Shown here piece after piece: positions 30,820 to 41,500 of a DNA stretch of 64,000 bases. Within the stretch, counting starts at the first letter, position 1, and every line of letters starts with the position of its first letter. The stretch lies in NCBI GenBank assembly GCA_029777335.1, contig JAKOSN010000043.1, positions 1-64,000 of the forward strand, given 5' to 3'. Both the position numbers and the translations under genes were made by a program. Below the pieces are notes generated by a model. It was not told where the DNA came from. It saw nothing but the letters and a program-made list of their open reading frames with translations, and made no database searches. Source of the stretch: Planctomycetota bacterium. GTDB lineage: Bacteria; Planctomycetota; Planctomycetia; Gemmatales; Gemmataceae.

Positions 30820-32496
30820 ATGGACAGACACCGAGCATTATGGTTAGGGGGACTGGGGGCCCTGCTCGGGCTCTGGTCGCTAGGCTGTCAGGCAGGCCCG
30901 CAACTGCCCAGCGTCTCGCGTCAGACCTCCTCGAGTCCCACGGTCGTCGTGCAAAAACCGCCCGTGCCAGTCTCGTTCCAGGCACAGCAGGTCGCGCAGA
31001 TTGCCCAGCTTGCTCCACCGGCGCATTACGCTCCCTCGGGGGTGAAGCAGATGCCGGTGGAGGCAGTGACCCATCGGTGCAATAGCGGCGATGCATACGC
31101 CTCCCCGGAGATTGTTCGGGTGGCCCAGGTGACGGTGGAGGAAATGCCTGCCACCCCGGTGCCGAGTGTGTCGCTGGGGCGACCCCGGGCGCTCAGCGGA
31201 TCAACTCCCTCGATCCAGCAGGTGTCCGGAGTCACCCCTCCCCCTCCGGTCAGCCACCCCTTTGAGATGCGCCCCGAAGAGGTTTCCCGGGAGATGGTTG
31301 CCAGCTCCTGGCGTCCGCTGCCCCGGGTCAACCCAACTCCTGGGGCTCCGGTGGAAGCGCCTGGGAACGTATCGATGGCGCCCGTGGTGTCCACGGGAAT
31401 CGAGGCAGGCCGGCGCGAACCTGAGCTATCGTCGCCGAATCCGCTGCCCCTGGAAAATCCGCCGGGCCAACCCATGGCCGAGGCCGCCCCGATGCAGCCC
31501 CCCCAGCAGAGAACCCCGCCGATGCAGATGACTCACGGGGGGCGCGTGATGCAAATGCAACCTCCAGGGATGGTTGCGCAAGGGATGGCGACGCCAGGCA
31601 TGGGGGCGCCGGCGATGCCCATGGTTCCTCCGGGAGCGACCGCTCAGGCCGCCTTGCCCGTGGCTGGAATGGGCGGCTATCCGGTGCCTGGGAGGGTGCC
31701 GCGTGAGTTGAACAAACGGCCGCTGCCGCCCTATGTCATTGAACCGCCAGATATTCTGCGCATCCAGGTGCGGTTGCCGCTCAAGCCGCGTTATGTCGAA
31801 CAGCCGATCGATGGCAATCACCTGGTCCGGCCTGATGGTACGGTCAACCTGGGCATCTACGGATCGGTACGGCTGGCCGGGTTAACGCTGGACCAGGCCC
31901 GCTATGCAATCGCGGATCTGCTTCGCCAATATCTGCAGGATGAACCCGAAACGGGCGAGGTCGATCCGGCTCTGGGGGCAGGCGCCGGGGCGGCCGGGGC
32001 GCTGGCGATCAACGCGGCTCCGCCACCGCGCCAATCGCGCTTCACCGAACGCGATGTGAATATCGATGTGGTGGCTTATAATAGCAAGGTGTACTATGTC
32101 ATCACCGATGGGGCGGGTTACGGGGAGCAGGTGTTCCGTTTGCCTGTAACCGGCAACGAGACGGTCCTCGACGCCATCAGTCAGATCTATGGTCTGCCCG
32201 CGGTGGCATCGAAGAAAAGCAAGATCTGGGTGGCCCGGGCGCATCCGGGAGAAACCAAACCGCACATTCTGCCCGTGGACTGGGTGGCGGTCACTCAGTG
32301 CGGCACCGCGAGCAGTAACTACCAGTTGATGCCGGGGGATCGTGTCTATGTGAAGGCCGATCCGCTCACCAAGGCCGATACCAGCCTGGCCCGCATTCTG
32401 TCGCCGATCGAACGGTTGTTCGGCACAACGCTGCTAGGCGCCAGCACGGTGAATACCATCCGCAACACGACCACGGGAACCTCCACGGGTCGATAA
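30820..32496 (+). CDS. Polysaccharide export lipoprotein (Wza-like, SLBB)
   Basis: A 558-residue outer-membrane lipoprotein. The signal peptide ends in a lipobox with C23 (LWSLGC). Residues about 25-300 are Pro/Met-rich and low in complexity, probably a disordered linker through the periplasm. The C-terminal part has the Poly_export domain, beginning YVIEPPDILRIQVRLPLKP and with LVRPDGTVNLGIYGSVRLAG, followed by an SLBB-like fold (YYVITDGAGYGEQVFRLPV). It likely forms part of a capsule or EPS export channel. No other export genes follow in the window. Confidence 0.85.
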   Translation: MDRHRALWLGGLGALLGLWSLGCQAGPQLPSVSRQTSSSPTVVVQKPPVPVSFQAQQVAQIAQLAPPAHYAPSGVKQMPVEAVTHRCNSGDAYASPEIVRVAQVTVEEMPATPVPSVSLGRPRALSGSTPSIQQVSGVTPPPPVSHPFEMRPEEVSREMVASSWRPLPRVNPTPGAPVEAPGNVSMAPVVSTGIEAGRREPELSSPNPLPLENPPGQPMAEAAPMQPPQQRTPPMQMTHGGRVMQMQPPGMVAQGMATPGMGAPAMPMVPPGATAQAALPVAGMGGYPVPGRVPRELNKRPLPPYVIEPPDILRIQVRLPLKPRYVEQPIDGNHLVRPDGTVNLGIYGSVRLAGLTLDQARYAIADLLRQYLQDEPETGEVDPALGAGAGAAGALAINAAPPPRQSRFTERDVNIDVVAYNSKVYYVITDGAGYGEQVFRLPVTGNETVLDAISQIYGLPAVASKKSKIWVARAHPGETKPHILPVDWVAVTQCGTASSNYQLMPGDRVYVKADPLTKADTSLARILSPIERLFGTTLLGASTVNTIRNTTTGTSTGR

Positions 32497-32615
32497 CCAA
32501 CTTCCCCGGAACGGAAGAGGTATGGCAGCCCGAAGCATCGTCACGACAGAACCCTCTCGCGACGGTGTTTCGGGTTGATCCCTGGCCAGGCGGTTGCGAA
32601 TCAAGGAGTCTCGCA

Positions 32616-33164
32616 ATGAAACGGCTCGGAGTGATCGTCGGTTTCGGCCTTGCCCTCCTCCTGGGGGCGCTGACGCCGGGGAGTGTGTCGGCCCAGTTCC
32701 CCGGTGGGTTGCCCTACGGCTATGGCGGGGGTGGCTATGGTGGAGGCGGGGGGTACGGCGGGATTGGCGGATATGGCATCGGCCGTCCGGGCCAGGGGTT
32801 CCGTGTTCCGCCCCCGCAGTTGAATCCCTACCTGAACCTGCTTCGTGGCGGCAACAACAGCGCCTCGCCAGCGGCCAATTACTACCTGGGCGTGGTCCCT
32901 GAACGTGTCAACCGCGCTGCCCAGGCCCAGTACGGCATGGCGATTCGGGAACTCTTCGACGATGTCGGCCAGCAGGCGCGTTTTCCTGGGGATGAACTCC
33001 TCGATGAACCCCTGGGGGGCGAAGTGGGGCAACTCTCTGCCACCGGCCACGTAGCAGTCTTCGGCAACACCGGGGGGTTTTATCCTTACGGGCCGAACTA
33101 TCGTGTGCTGCGTCGCCTTCAGGGTTCGGGGGTCGCGAGCCAGCAATCGCGCCGCCGGCGCTAA
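32616..33164 (+). CDS. Secreted Gly-rich protein, unknown function
   Basis: A 182-residue protein from the ATG at 32616 (MKRLGVIVGFGLALLLG), with AAGGAG 7 nt upstream. The signal peptide ends at SVSAQ. A Gly/Tyr-rich low-complexity run at about residues 35-60 (GYGGGGYGGGGGYGG) is followed by a soluble part with NYYLGVVPERVNRAAQAQYG and a basic tail SRRRR. It follows the export lipoprotein by 119 bp and may belong to the same envelope function. An intrinsic terminator follows it. Confidence 0.7.
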   Translation: MKRLGVIVGFGLALLLGALTPGSVSAQFPGGLPYGYGGGGYGGGGGYGGIGGYGIGRPGQGFRVPPPQLNPYLNLLRGGNNSASPAANYYLGVVPERVNRAAQAQYGMAIRELFDDVGQQARFPGDELLDEPLGGEVGQLSATGHVAVFGNTGGFYPYGPNYRVLRRLQGSGVASQQSRRRR

Positions 33165-33187
33165 GGCATGAAACCGAGTGTGTCGCG

Positions 33188-33235
33188 AAGGCAGGGGACG
33201 CGCTTCGGCAGCTCCCCTGCCTTTCCTCTTTTTAC
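33188..33235 (+). terminator. Rho-independent terminator
   Basis: AAGGCAGGGGA (33188-33198) and TCCCCTGCCTT (33213-33223) form an 11-bp stem, followed by TCCTCTTTTT. It closes the secreted-protein gene on the plus strand. Confidence 0.85.
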
Positions 33236-33282
33236 GCTCTCTTTTCTCTTCCAATCGCTGCGGGCTGGCAGACACAAGGCAG

Positions 33283-34671
33283 TTAACGCAGATCGAGCGC
33301 TCCCAGAAGGAGATCGTGGACCCCGGTGATGGGGAGGGGATCGGCGGACGGTTCCGGGCCATTGCCAATCAGGATCGGGCAATCCCGGGGCTCGATCGCG
33401 GCCAGTCCATGGCTTCCCTTGACCAGGGTGGCATCGAGCGGAATCACATCGAAGAGGGTGCGAAACCCAAGTGTCTTTTGCACCAGGCGGCGCAGGACTC
33501 GCCCCCTGGGCCACCACAGCGTCGGATCCAGAAAGAGTTCGCACGGGTCAAAACCCGGTTTGCGGTGAATGTCCACCGTGCGGGCGTAGTCGGGCGCGTG
33601 GCGATCGTCGAGCCAGAACGGGTAGGCAAACCAGGCGTTGGGTTCCGCCAGCAGGATCACCTCGCCGGCCCGCTCATGATCCAGCCCCAGTTCGGCGCGC
33701 TCGGCGCCGTGGACCAGGCGCCCCACTCCGGGGACAGGCGCCAGCAGATCCACCACGCGGGGAAGGTCCGCCGGGTTCTTCACATAGACGTGGGCAATTT
33801 GATGATCGCAAACGGCGAAGGCGTGGCTCTCGAAGAGTTCCAGAATTTCGCCAAAGGGACCGGGACGAACGGTGAGCAGGCCGGCCCGGCGCAGGATCCG
33901 GTTGGGTTCGACCACGCGCGACACATCACAATGCCCGTATTCGCTGAGCACCCAGACATTCGCCCCGATCGCCTGCGCGGCGGCAAGTAATGGGGTGCAG
34001 GCAGTATCGAGTTCCGCCACCAGGCGGGCCATGTCGCAGCCACCCGGTCCGGCGCGCTGGGGTTCGTAATCGAGATGAGGAAGGTAAACGAGCGTCAATT
34101 CGGGTTGATGGGTGCGCACCACCTCGGCGGCGCAGCGAGCGATCCACTGGGTGCAGGGCAGGCCAGCGAGCGGACCCCAGAAGGTGGGAAAAGGAAAGGG
34201 GCCCAGTTTGGCTTCGAGCTGAGCGGTCAGACCCTGCGGGGTGCCATGGATACCGAACGCCTTGCTTCCATCGGCACCGTAATAGGGTTTGGGAGTGACA
34301 CTGAAATCGACCGCGGCTCCCTGATTAAACCACCAGAAGAGCTTGGCGCACCGAAAGGGCCGGCCGCGTTCCAGGGCGCGGCGCCGCGCCGTGGCATAGA
34401 GGGGTTCGGCCTGGATTAACTGGTTGGCCTGCTGCCAGAAGCGCACCTCGTTGGTGTCGCGAAACAGCCAGCCGTTGGCAACAATGCCGTGCTGCGCCGG
34501 CGTCTGGCCGGTCAGGAGTGAAGCCTGAGCGGTGCAGGTGACGGCGGGGATGACCTCGTACAGGCGGCGCAGCCATCCCGCCTTGGCCAGGGCGTGCAGG
34601 TGAGGGGCCTCCTCCAGCCAGCGCGAAGTCAGACCGACAGCGTTGAGCACGATCAGCGGAGGCATGGCCAT
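33283..34671 (-). CDS. Alkaline phosphatase-superfamily phosphodiesterase
   Basis: A 462-residue enzyme of the type I phosphodiesterase / nucleotide pyrophosphatase family. The start ATG at 34671 follows GAAGGGA. The metal-binding and nucleophile region is VTCTAQASLLTGQTPAQHG, with the Thr nucleophile in VTCTAQ; later metal ligands appear as LPHLDYEPQR (Asp/His) and LSEYGHCDV. The C-terminal part holds a final His in KGSHGLA. Substrate unknown; some relatives occur in EboC-type prenylated-pigment clusters. It diverges from metK. Confidence 0.8.
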   Translation of the reverse strand: MAMPPLIVLNAVGLTSRWLEEAPHLHALAKAGWLRRLYEVIPAVTCTAQASLLTGQTPAQHGIVANGWLFRDTNEVRFWQQANQLIQAEPLYATARRRALERGRPFRCAKLFWWFNQGAAVDFSVTPKPYYGADGSKAFGIHGTPQGLTAQLEAKLGPFPFPTFWGPLAGLPCTQWIARCAAEVVRTHQPELTLVYLPHLDYEPQRAGPGGCDMARLVAELDTACTPLLAAAQAIGANVWVLSEYGHCDVSRVVEPNRILRRAGLLTVRPGPFGEILELFESHAFAVCDHQIAHVYVKNPADLPRVVDLLAPVPGVGRLVHGAERAELGLDHERAGEVILLAEPNAWFAYPFWLDDRHAPDYARTVDIHRKPGFDPCELFLDPTLWWPRGRVLRRLVQKTLGFRTLFDVIPLDATLVKGSHGLAAIEPRDCPILIGNGPEPSADPLPITGVHDLLLGALDLR

Positions 34672-34716
34672 AGATCCCTTCTTCGCGGAGCCCGGCATTC
34701 CCGGCGCTGGTTGCGA

Positions 34717-34746
34717 TTGCCACCACTGGGCGGTTCATCCTATAAT
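34717..34746 (+). promoter_or_regulatory. Sigma-70 promoter upstream of metK
   Basis: TTGCCA (34717-34722), an 18-bp spacer and a perfect TATAAT (34741-34746). It gives a 5' leader of roughly 135 nt before metK. I looked for SAM or SAH riboswitch signatures in the leader and saw none. Confidence 0.65.
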
Positions 34747-34889
34747 CGCCCTGTTGTGTAGTCAGACCCTCGCCCTGGATGGCTCCATTGTAGGAAACGA
34801 CCCCCGGCAGAGAGCAGTCGTGCCACGCCCGTGCTGCGGTGACTGTTCCCGCCAGGCCCTTTTTTCACGAGGATGTGCTTATCGTGAGC

Positions 34890-36185
34890 ATGGATCGATA
34901 CCTCTTTACCAGCGAATCCGTTTCCATGGGGCATCCGGACAAGGTGTCGGATCAAATTAGCGACACCATCCTGGATCACTGTCTCAAGGTCGATCCCTAC
35001 AGTCGGGTGGCCTGTGAAACGCTGGTGACCACCGATCTGGTGGTGGTGGCGGGGGAGATCACTACCAACGCGGACCTGAGCAAGGCGACGGTCGACCATC
35101 TGGTGCGGAGCACCATTCGCGAGATCGGCTATGTCGATCCGCGCATCGGTTTTGCAGCCGACACCTGCAAGATCGAAAGCCACCTCCATGCTCAGTCGGG
35201 CGATATCGCCATGGGGGTGGACACAGGCGGGGCTGGCGACCAGGGGATGATGTTCGGCTTCGCCTGCGATGAAACACACACCTTGATGCCGTTGCCGATT
35301 CACCTCGCGCATCGCCTGGTGGAGAATCAGGCGCGCCTGCGCAAGAACGGCGAATTGACCTGGTTGCGCCCCGACGCCAAGAGCCAGGTGACGGTGGAAT
35401 ACAACGCCGATGGCACCCCCAACCGTATCCACACCATCGTCCTGTCCACGCAGCACGATGAAAGCGTGATCGTGCGGCGCGACGGCAAGGACTACTTCTC
35501 CAACGAGGCACGACAGCTGATCATCGATAAGCTGATTCTCCCCACGCTCAAGGCGGAGCGGTCCGATCTGATCGAGGGGAAGGGAAAGCTGACGATGATC
35601 ACGCCGGACATGAAGGTGGATCCCACCGACGAGAGCATCATCGCCTGTCACATCAACCCGACGGGATGCTTTCTGCAGGGCGGACCGCACGGCGACTGTG
35701 GGTTGACCGGGCGCAAGATCATTGTCGATACCTATGGCGGACGGGGCCGGCACGGAGGCGGGGCATTTAGCGGCAAGGATCCGACCAAGGTGGATCGTTC
35801 GGCGGCCTACATGGCGCGCTACATCGCGAAGAATGTGGTGGCGGCTGGGCTGGCGTCGCAGTGCGAGGTGCAGCTGTCTTACGCCATTGGTTATCCCGAT
35901 CCGATCAACATCTGGGTCTCGACCTACGGCACCGCTGCCCAGGGCTTGCAGGATCGCGAGATTGCCACGCTGATTGGGAAGCATTTCAAGCTGACCCCGC
36001 GCGGCATCATCGAGACGCTTGATCTGCGCCGGCCGATCTACAAGGAAACGTCACGCCATGGGCACTTTGGCCGTGAACTGACCACCTTCACCTGGGAGCG
36101 CACCGACAAGGCCGCGGCGCTGCGTGCCGCCGCTCTGGGAACGGGCAGCTTGCCCGGCCGAACCGCCGCGACCGCCAAGCTCTAG
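34890..36185 (+). CDS. metK: S-adenosylmethionine synthetase
   Basis: Converts methionine and ATP to SAM, the methyl donor; 431 residues, somewhat longer than the common 384. The ATG at 34890 ([20 protein letters not shown]) was chosen; a GTG at 34884 has a better-placed GAGGA and remains possible. Signature GHPDKVSDQ is at residues 14-22 and the P-loop-like GGAGDQG follows. The extra length sits mainly in the C-terminal domain ([22 protein letters not shown]). The sequence ends [14 protein letters not shown]. Confidence 0.95.
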   Translation: MDRYLFTSESVSMGHPDKVSDQISDTILDHCLKVDPYSRVACETLVTTDLVVVAGEITTNADLSKATVDHLVRSTIREIGYVDPRIGFAADTCKIESHLHAQSGDIAMGVDTGGAGDQGMMFGFACDETHTLMPLPIHLAHRLVENQARLRKNGELTWLRPDAKSQVTVEYNADGTPNRIHTIVLSTQHDESVIVRRDGKDYFSNEARQLIIDKLILPTLKAERSDLIEGKGKLTMITPDMKVDPTDESIIACHINPTGCFLQGGPHGDCGLTGRKIIVDTYGGRGRHGGGAFSGKDPTKVDRSAAYMARYIAKNVVAAGLASQCEVQLSYAIGYPDPINIWVSTYGTAAQGLQDREIATLIGKHFKLTPRGIIETLDLRRPIYKETSRHGHFGRELTTFTWERTDKAAALRAAALGTGSLPGRTAATAKL

Positions 36186-36191
36186 AGCGCT

Positions 36192-36231
36192 GGGTTGCGC
36201 GGGGCGTCCTCCCCAGCGCCCCGCACAACCC
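36192..36231 (+). promoter_or_regulatory. Strong hairpin between metK and the TVP38-like gene
   Basis: GGGTTGCGCGGGGCG (36192-36206) pairs with CGCCCCGCACAACCC (36217-36231) over 15 bp with one mismatch and a 10-nt loop. No U-tract follows, so it is more likely an RNA stability or processing element than a simple terminator. Confidence 0.6.
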
Positions 36232-36247
36232 TGGGATCTCCACCACG

Positions 36248-36961
36248 ATGACCTCCGCACGGCTGCGTCTGCTCCTGCTGGGTGTGCTGGTCACGGCGAT
36301 CCTTCTGGCATGGGCCTTTCTCCCCATCGGCGCCTATCTGGAAGCGTTCAATCGCTGGTTGCAGGGATTGGGTCTGTGGGGACTGGTTCTGCTCGCCGTC
36401 GCCTACACCCCTGCCAGTCTGCTCCTCTTTCCGGGTTCGGTCTTGACGCTCGGCGCGGGAGCGGCCTTTGGCTTCCTCCCGGCCCTGGTGGCCATCTCGC
36501 TGGGGAGCACCACGGCGGCCGGCGTGGCCTTCCTCGTGGCGCGTTATCTGGGGCGCGACTGGATCGAACAGAAGGTGGCTCAGCATCCGCGGTTTCAAGC
36601 GCTTGATCAGGCAGTCGGCGCCCAGGGGTTTCGGATCGTTCTGCTCACCCGCCTCTCGCCCGCCTTTCCCTTCACCCTTCTGAACTATGCGTATGGCCTA
36701 ACGAAGATCTCTTTTCGCTCTTATCTCCTCGCTTCGTGGCTTGGCATGTTGCCGGGGACAGTCCTGTACGTCTACCTGGGTCGGGCGGCGCGCGGGATGT
36801 TCGCTGTGCTGGACGACGTGATCCATGGCCGTCCGCTGGAAAATCCCGGACAAACGCTGCTGATGTGCATCGGCCTGCTGGCGACGATCGCGGTGACGGT
36901 GAGCATCACGCGCCTGGCTCGACGTGCCCTGAACACCGCGCTCTCCGCGCCGCACCACTGA
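36248..36961 (+). CDS. TVP38/TMEM64-family membrane protein
   Basis: A 237-residue integral inner-membrane protein with five or six hydrophobic segments. The SNARE-associated (DedA/VTT) domain core shows FPGSVLTLGAGAAFGFLPA and the re-entrant FRIVLLTRLSPAFPFTLLNYAYGLT. VTT proteins act as lipid scramblases or support lipid and undecaprenyl phosphate distribution. It begins 62 bp after metK and is followed by a cardiolipin synthase gene, which fits a membrane-lipid role. Confidence 0.85.
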   Translation: MTSARLRLLLLGVLVTAILLAWAFLPIGAYLEAFNRWLQGLGLWGLVLLAVAYTPASLLLFPGSVLTLGAGAAFGFLPALVAISLGSTTAAGVAFLVARYLGRDWIEQKVAQHPRFQALDQAVGAQGFRIVLLTRLSPAFPFTLLNYAYGLTKISFRSYLLASWLGMLPGTVLYVYLGRAARGMFAVLDDVIHGRPLENPGQTLLMCIGLLATIAVTVSITRLARRALNTALSAPHH

Positions 36962-37069
36962 GCGCCTCTGCATTCCACCTTGCCGGGACGGCTCTCGGCG
37001 TCGCCAAAGGCGAGTTTGGACCGGCAGCCGCTCGTTCCTCTGCTACAATGGGTCTTCAAGGAGGGACTT

Positions 37070-38527
37070 ATGTGGCAGGCGCTGTCCGAGCATCTGGTAC
37101 ACATCGGCATTGCGGGGGTGCTCGACATCGTCGTGGCATCCACCGTCATCATCTGGATTCTGATGACCAAGCGCGACTCGACCGCGGCGACGGCGTGGTG
37201 CCTGGTCGTGCTCATGGTGCCGCTGTTTGGCGCCGTGCTGTTCTGGGTCTTTGGCTACAACCGGGTGCATCGGCCCTTGCAACGCAAGCGTGCCCATCAC
37301 TCGCGGTTTCGGGCGGCTCATCCCGCGCGCAATCCGGAGGCAATTCCCGGCGAAAAAGGGGCGGCGGAGGGGACGCCCACGTGGGGCAACCTGGGCCACC
37401 TGGCCCTGCATGTGAATGCCTTCCCCGTGAGCGCTGGGAATGAGGTTGCTCTCTATCCCGAGACGAACACCGCCTTTGCCCGTCTCCTCGCGGCCATTCG
37501 CGCCGCACGCCACCATGTGCATCTGGAGTTTTTTATCTTTCGCAGTGATGAGACGGGCAAGCAACTGGCCGATGCCCTGATTGAGAAGGCGCGGCAAGGC
37601 GTGGAGGTGCGCTTGCTGGTGGATGGCGTGGGGACCGGAACGCTGCGTCGGCGACTGCGCAAACCGCTGGAGGAGGCAGGGGTCAAGATTGCCACCTTTA
37701 TTCCGGTCAGCCTGTTGCGGCTGCGGATTCGGGTCAATCTGCGCAACCATCGCAAGATCGTGGTTGTCGATGGCGAGGTGGCGTTCACGGGCGGAATGAA
37801 CATTGGCGACGAGTATCTGGGGAAGGATCCGACCTTTGGCTACTGGCGCGACACCTTTCTGGAGTTGCGCGGCCCGGCGGCGGCGGCGCTGCAGCGGGTG
37901 TTCACCGAGGACTGGGATTTTGCTGCTCACGAGGCCCTCACTGGGGCCAACTATTTTCCGGTGGTGCCGGGGAAGGGATCGCACCTGGTGCAGGTGATCG
38001 CCTCGGGGCCGGATGAGGAGTTAAACGGCATTCGTGAGATCTACTTTGCCGCCATTCTGGCGGCCAAAACGCGCGTGTGGATCGCCAGCCCCTATTTCGT
38101 TCCCGATGCAGGGCTTCTCGACGCGTTGCGCCTCGCCTCCATGCGCGGGGTGGAGGTGCGCCTGCTCTCGTTGTTGCGGCCCGATCACTACCTGTCGTTC
38201 TACGCGGGGCGCTACTACTGGGCCGATCTGCTGGCTGCCGGCGCCGATGTGTACCAGTATCGCAAAGGGATGATGCACTCGAAAATGCTTTTGATCGACG
38301 ACGACTGGGCCATGGTCGGCTCGGCCAACCTGGACAATCGCAGCCTGCATCTCAACTTTGAAGTCGCCTGCTTGATCTATGCGCGGGAACTGATCGCCGA
38401 GGTGGAAAAATCCTTTTGTCGCGACTGGCAAGATGCTATCTTGCTGGATGCCCGCACCTACCGACAGCGCTCTTTTGCCACGCGCCTGGCTGAGAATGCC
38501 TGCCGTCTGTTTGCGCCGACCCTGTGA
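37070..38527 (+). CDS. Cardiolipin synthase (phospholipase D family)
   Basis: A 485-residue inner-membrane enzyme that joins phosphatidylglycerol molecules to cardiolipin. The start ATG at 37070 follows AAGGAGGGACTT; the open frame extends upstream without support. Two N-terminal membrane segments (VLDIVVASTVIIWILM and VVLMVPLFGAVLFWVF) are followed by two HKD catalytic motifs, HRKIVVVDG near residue 227 and HSKMLLIDDDWAMVGSANLD near 403. The stop is 11 bp before the next start, suggesting translational coupling. Confidence 0.93.
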   Translation: MWQALSEHLVHIGIAGVLDIVVASTVIIWILMTKRDSTAATAWCLVVLMVPLFGAVLFWVFGYNRVHRPLQRKRAHHSRFRAAHPARNPEAIPGEKGAAEGTPTWGNLGHLALHVNAFPVSAGNEVALYPETNTAFARLLAAIRAARHHVHLEFFIFRSDETGKQLADALIEKARQGVEVRLLVDGVGTGTLRRRLRKPLEEAGVKIATFIPVSLLRLRIRVNLRNHRKIVVVDGEVAFTGGMNIGDEYLGKDPTFGYWRDTFLELRGPAAAALQRVFTEDWDFAAHEALTGANYFPVVPGKGSHLVQVIASGPDEELNGIREIYFAAILAAKTRVWIASPYFVPDAGLLDALRLASMRGVEVRLLSLLRPDHYLSFYAGRYYWADLLAAGADVYQYRKGMMHSKMLLIDDDWAMVGSANLDNRSLHLNFEVACLIYARELIAEVEKSFCRDWQDAILLDARTYRQRSFATRLAENACRLFAPTL

Positions 38528-38538
38528 GGATCTTCCCG

Positions 38539-41500
38539 ATGAAGCCGCTTGCCGCCAAACGTTCTCTCCTGGCTGGTTGCGTTGCTTTGCTCGTCTGTGG
38601 CCTGTTGCTGTCTCACACCTGGAGTGTCGAACCGCCGTCAGCCAAACCCATGGGGCCAGAACCCCCCAAGGGCGGACCCGACAAGGAAACGCAGGGGCTC
38701 GACGAGGCCTTGCGCCGACTGCATGCCCCGCTGGCCGGAGGCAATCCGCTCTCCCCCCAGGAATCGCTCAAACGGCTGAAAGCACAGGAGGGGCTGGCCA
38801 TCGACCTGGTCGCCAGCGAACCCGTCGTCCGGCAACCGCTCGCCCTGAGCTGGGATGAACGGGGGCGCTTGTGGGTGATGCAGTATCTGCAATATCCGTT
38901 TCCTGCTGGCCTGAAGATCCTTTCGTACGATCAGTACATTCGCGCTCGCTTCGACAAGGTGCCTCCGCCTCCGCCGAAACACTTCAAGGGCGCCGACAAG
39001 ATCACGATCCACAGTTCGAGCAAACACGACGGCGTGCTCGATCAGCACAAGACCTTTGTCGAGGGGTTGAACATTGCCACCTCGGTTTTGCATGGCCGCG
39101 GGGGCCTGTGGGTCATGAATCCGCCCTATCTGCTCTTTTATCCCGACAAGAATCGCGACGATGTGCCGGACGGCGATCCGGTGGTGCATCTCTCCGGGTT
39201 TGGTCTGGAGGATACCCACGCCGTCGCCAGCAATCTGATGTGGGGGCCCGATGGCTGGATCTATGGCACCCAGGGGAGCACCTGCACGGCCAAGGTCAAG
39301 GTGGAGATTGGACCCGCGCGGCCGACGACCGACTTTCTGGGGCAGGCGATCTGGCGCTATCACCCCGAGAAGCATCTGTTCGAGCTGTATGCCGAGGGGG
39401 GCGGAAACACCTTTGGCCTGGAGTTCGACGACGAGGGCCGCATCTACAGCGGCACCAACTGGGGCACCTATCGCGGGCTGCACTATGTTCAGGGAGGCTA
39501 CTATGTGAAGGGGTGGGGGAAGCATGGTCCGCTCACCAACCCCTACGCCTTTGGCTATTTCCCGCACATGCCCCACACCGGCAATGCCGATCGCCTCACC
39601 CACACCTTTGTTGTCTATGGCGGAGGCGCGCTTCCGGAGCGCTTTAATGGCCGGCTCATTGGTCCCAGTCCGCTGCAAAAGCGCGTGCAGGCCACCCGCC
39701 TGGAACCGCTGCTGTCGTCGTACCGCACCATCGAGGAACCGTTTGTGATGACCAGTGGCGATGGCTGGTTTCGCCCGGTCGATTGCAAGGTCGGCCCCGA
39801 TGGCGCGCTCTACCTCGCCGATATGTATGAAAACCGCATCAGCCATGTGGATCCACGCGATAACTGGCATCGCGAAAGTGGCAGAATCTATCGTATTCGC
39901 AGCGCGGACCATTCGCCGGCGCTGGCCTCGTTTGACCTTGGGAAACTCTCCAGCAAGGAGCTGGTCGATCTGCTCACGCACAAGAATCGCTGGTATCGCC
40001 AGACCGCGCGGCGCTTGCTCGCTGATCGCAAGGATAAAAGTGTTGCGCCCCGGCTGCGTGAACAGATCCAGAAGGAGAGCGGGCTGCTCGCCCTGGAGTC
40101 ATTGTGGGCGTTGCACGTGGTCGGCGCCCGGACCGAGGCCGATACCCTGCAGGCGCTGGGACACAAGAACCCCGCAGTGCGTGCCTGGGCGGCGCGCCTG
40201 GCAGCGGACGAACGCACCGTCTCGGCGCGGGTGGCGAGTCGGCTGGTCGCGCTGGCGACGAAGGAGAGCGATCCCCAGGTGCGCAGCCAACTGGCCAGCA
40301 GCGCCAGGCGGATTCAGGGACCGGCCGCGCTCCCAGTGCTCCGGGAACTGCTGCGCCACGATGAGGATGTGAAAGATCCGCATATTCCGCTTTTGTTGTG
40401 GTGGGCCCTGGAAGCTCATGCCGAGAGCGCTCGGCAGGAAGTGGTTGCTCTCTTCAAGGACGCGACGTTCTGGAAGCATCCGCTGGTCGAGGGGACCATC
40501 ACCGAGCGCTTGATGCAGCGCTACGGGGCGGCGGGTGGAAAGGAGAATCTGCGCAGCGCGGGGCAGTTGCTTGAACTGGCTCCCACCACGGCCGACAAGG
40601 ATCGTTTGCTGGTCGGGTTGGAAAAAGCCTTTACGGGCCGCGCGGTGGATGATTTGCCGGACGAACTGAAGACGGCGATCACCCGGGCGTGGGCAGCCGG
40701 GGCGTCGGCGAGTCGCGTCGGGCTGGGGTTGCGGATCGGTCATGAGGCATCGGTGGCCGAAGCGTTGCGGCTGATTGCCGACGGCAAGGCCAACCCGACC
40801 CAGCGCCAGGAGGCGATTCGCATTCTGGGCGAGGTCTCGCAGCCGCGCTCGGTGCCGGTGTTGCTCAACGTGATGCGCACCGGGCCGAAGACTCTGCAAC
40901 TGGAAGCGTTGACGGCGCTCCAACGCTACGACGAGAAGCAAATCAGCAAGGAAGTGCTGGCCTTTGCGCTTGACCGCAAAACCACCGATCCGGCTCTGCG
41001 CGAAGGCGCGATCAGTCTGCTCAGCAGCCGGCCGGCGTGGTCGCTGGAATTGCTCCAGGTGATCGATGGCGGAAAGATATCGCCGCGTTCGGTGTCGATG
41101 GACATTGTCCGCAAGATTCACCTGTACAAGGATCCGGCGATCATCAAATTGATCGAGAAACACTGGGGAAAGGTGCGTGCCAGCACCGCCGTGGAGAAGA
41201 AACGCGAAATGGTGCGGCTGGGGACGATCCTCAAGGGCGCAAAGGGGAATGCGACGGCGGGCAAGATTGTCTTCACCAATACCTGCGGCAAGTGTCACAA
41301 GCTGTTTGGCGAGGGCGGCGCCGTCGGTCCGGAACTGACCGGCTATGAACGGGATAACCTGATGTACTGGCTCGAAAATATCGCCGATCCCAGCGCGGCG
41401 ATTCGCGACGAGTACATGACGTTTGTCATCACCACCACCGATGGCCGCACGCTGACCGGGTTGATCGCCGAGCAGGACAAGCAAACGGTCACGCTGAAGA

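Noticed and set aside
34747-34889. SAM or SAH riboswitch before metK
   Set aside because: No recognisable conserved core sequence or pseudoknot could be drawn in the 143-nt leader.
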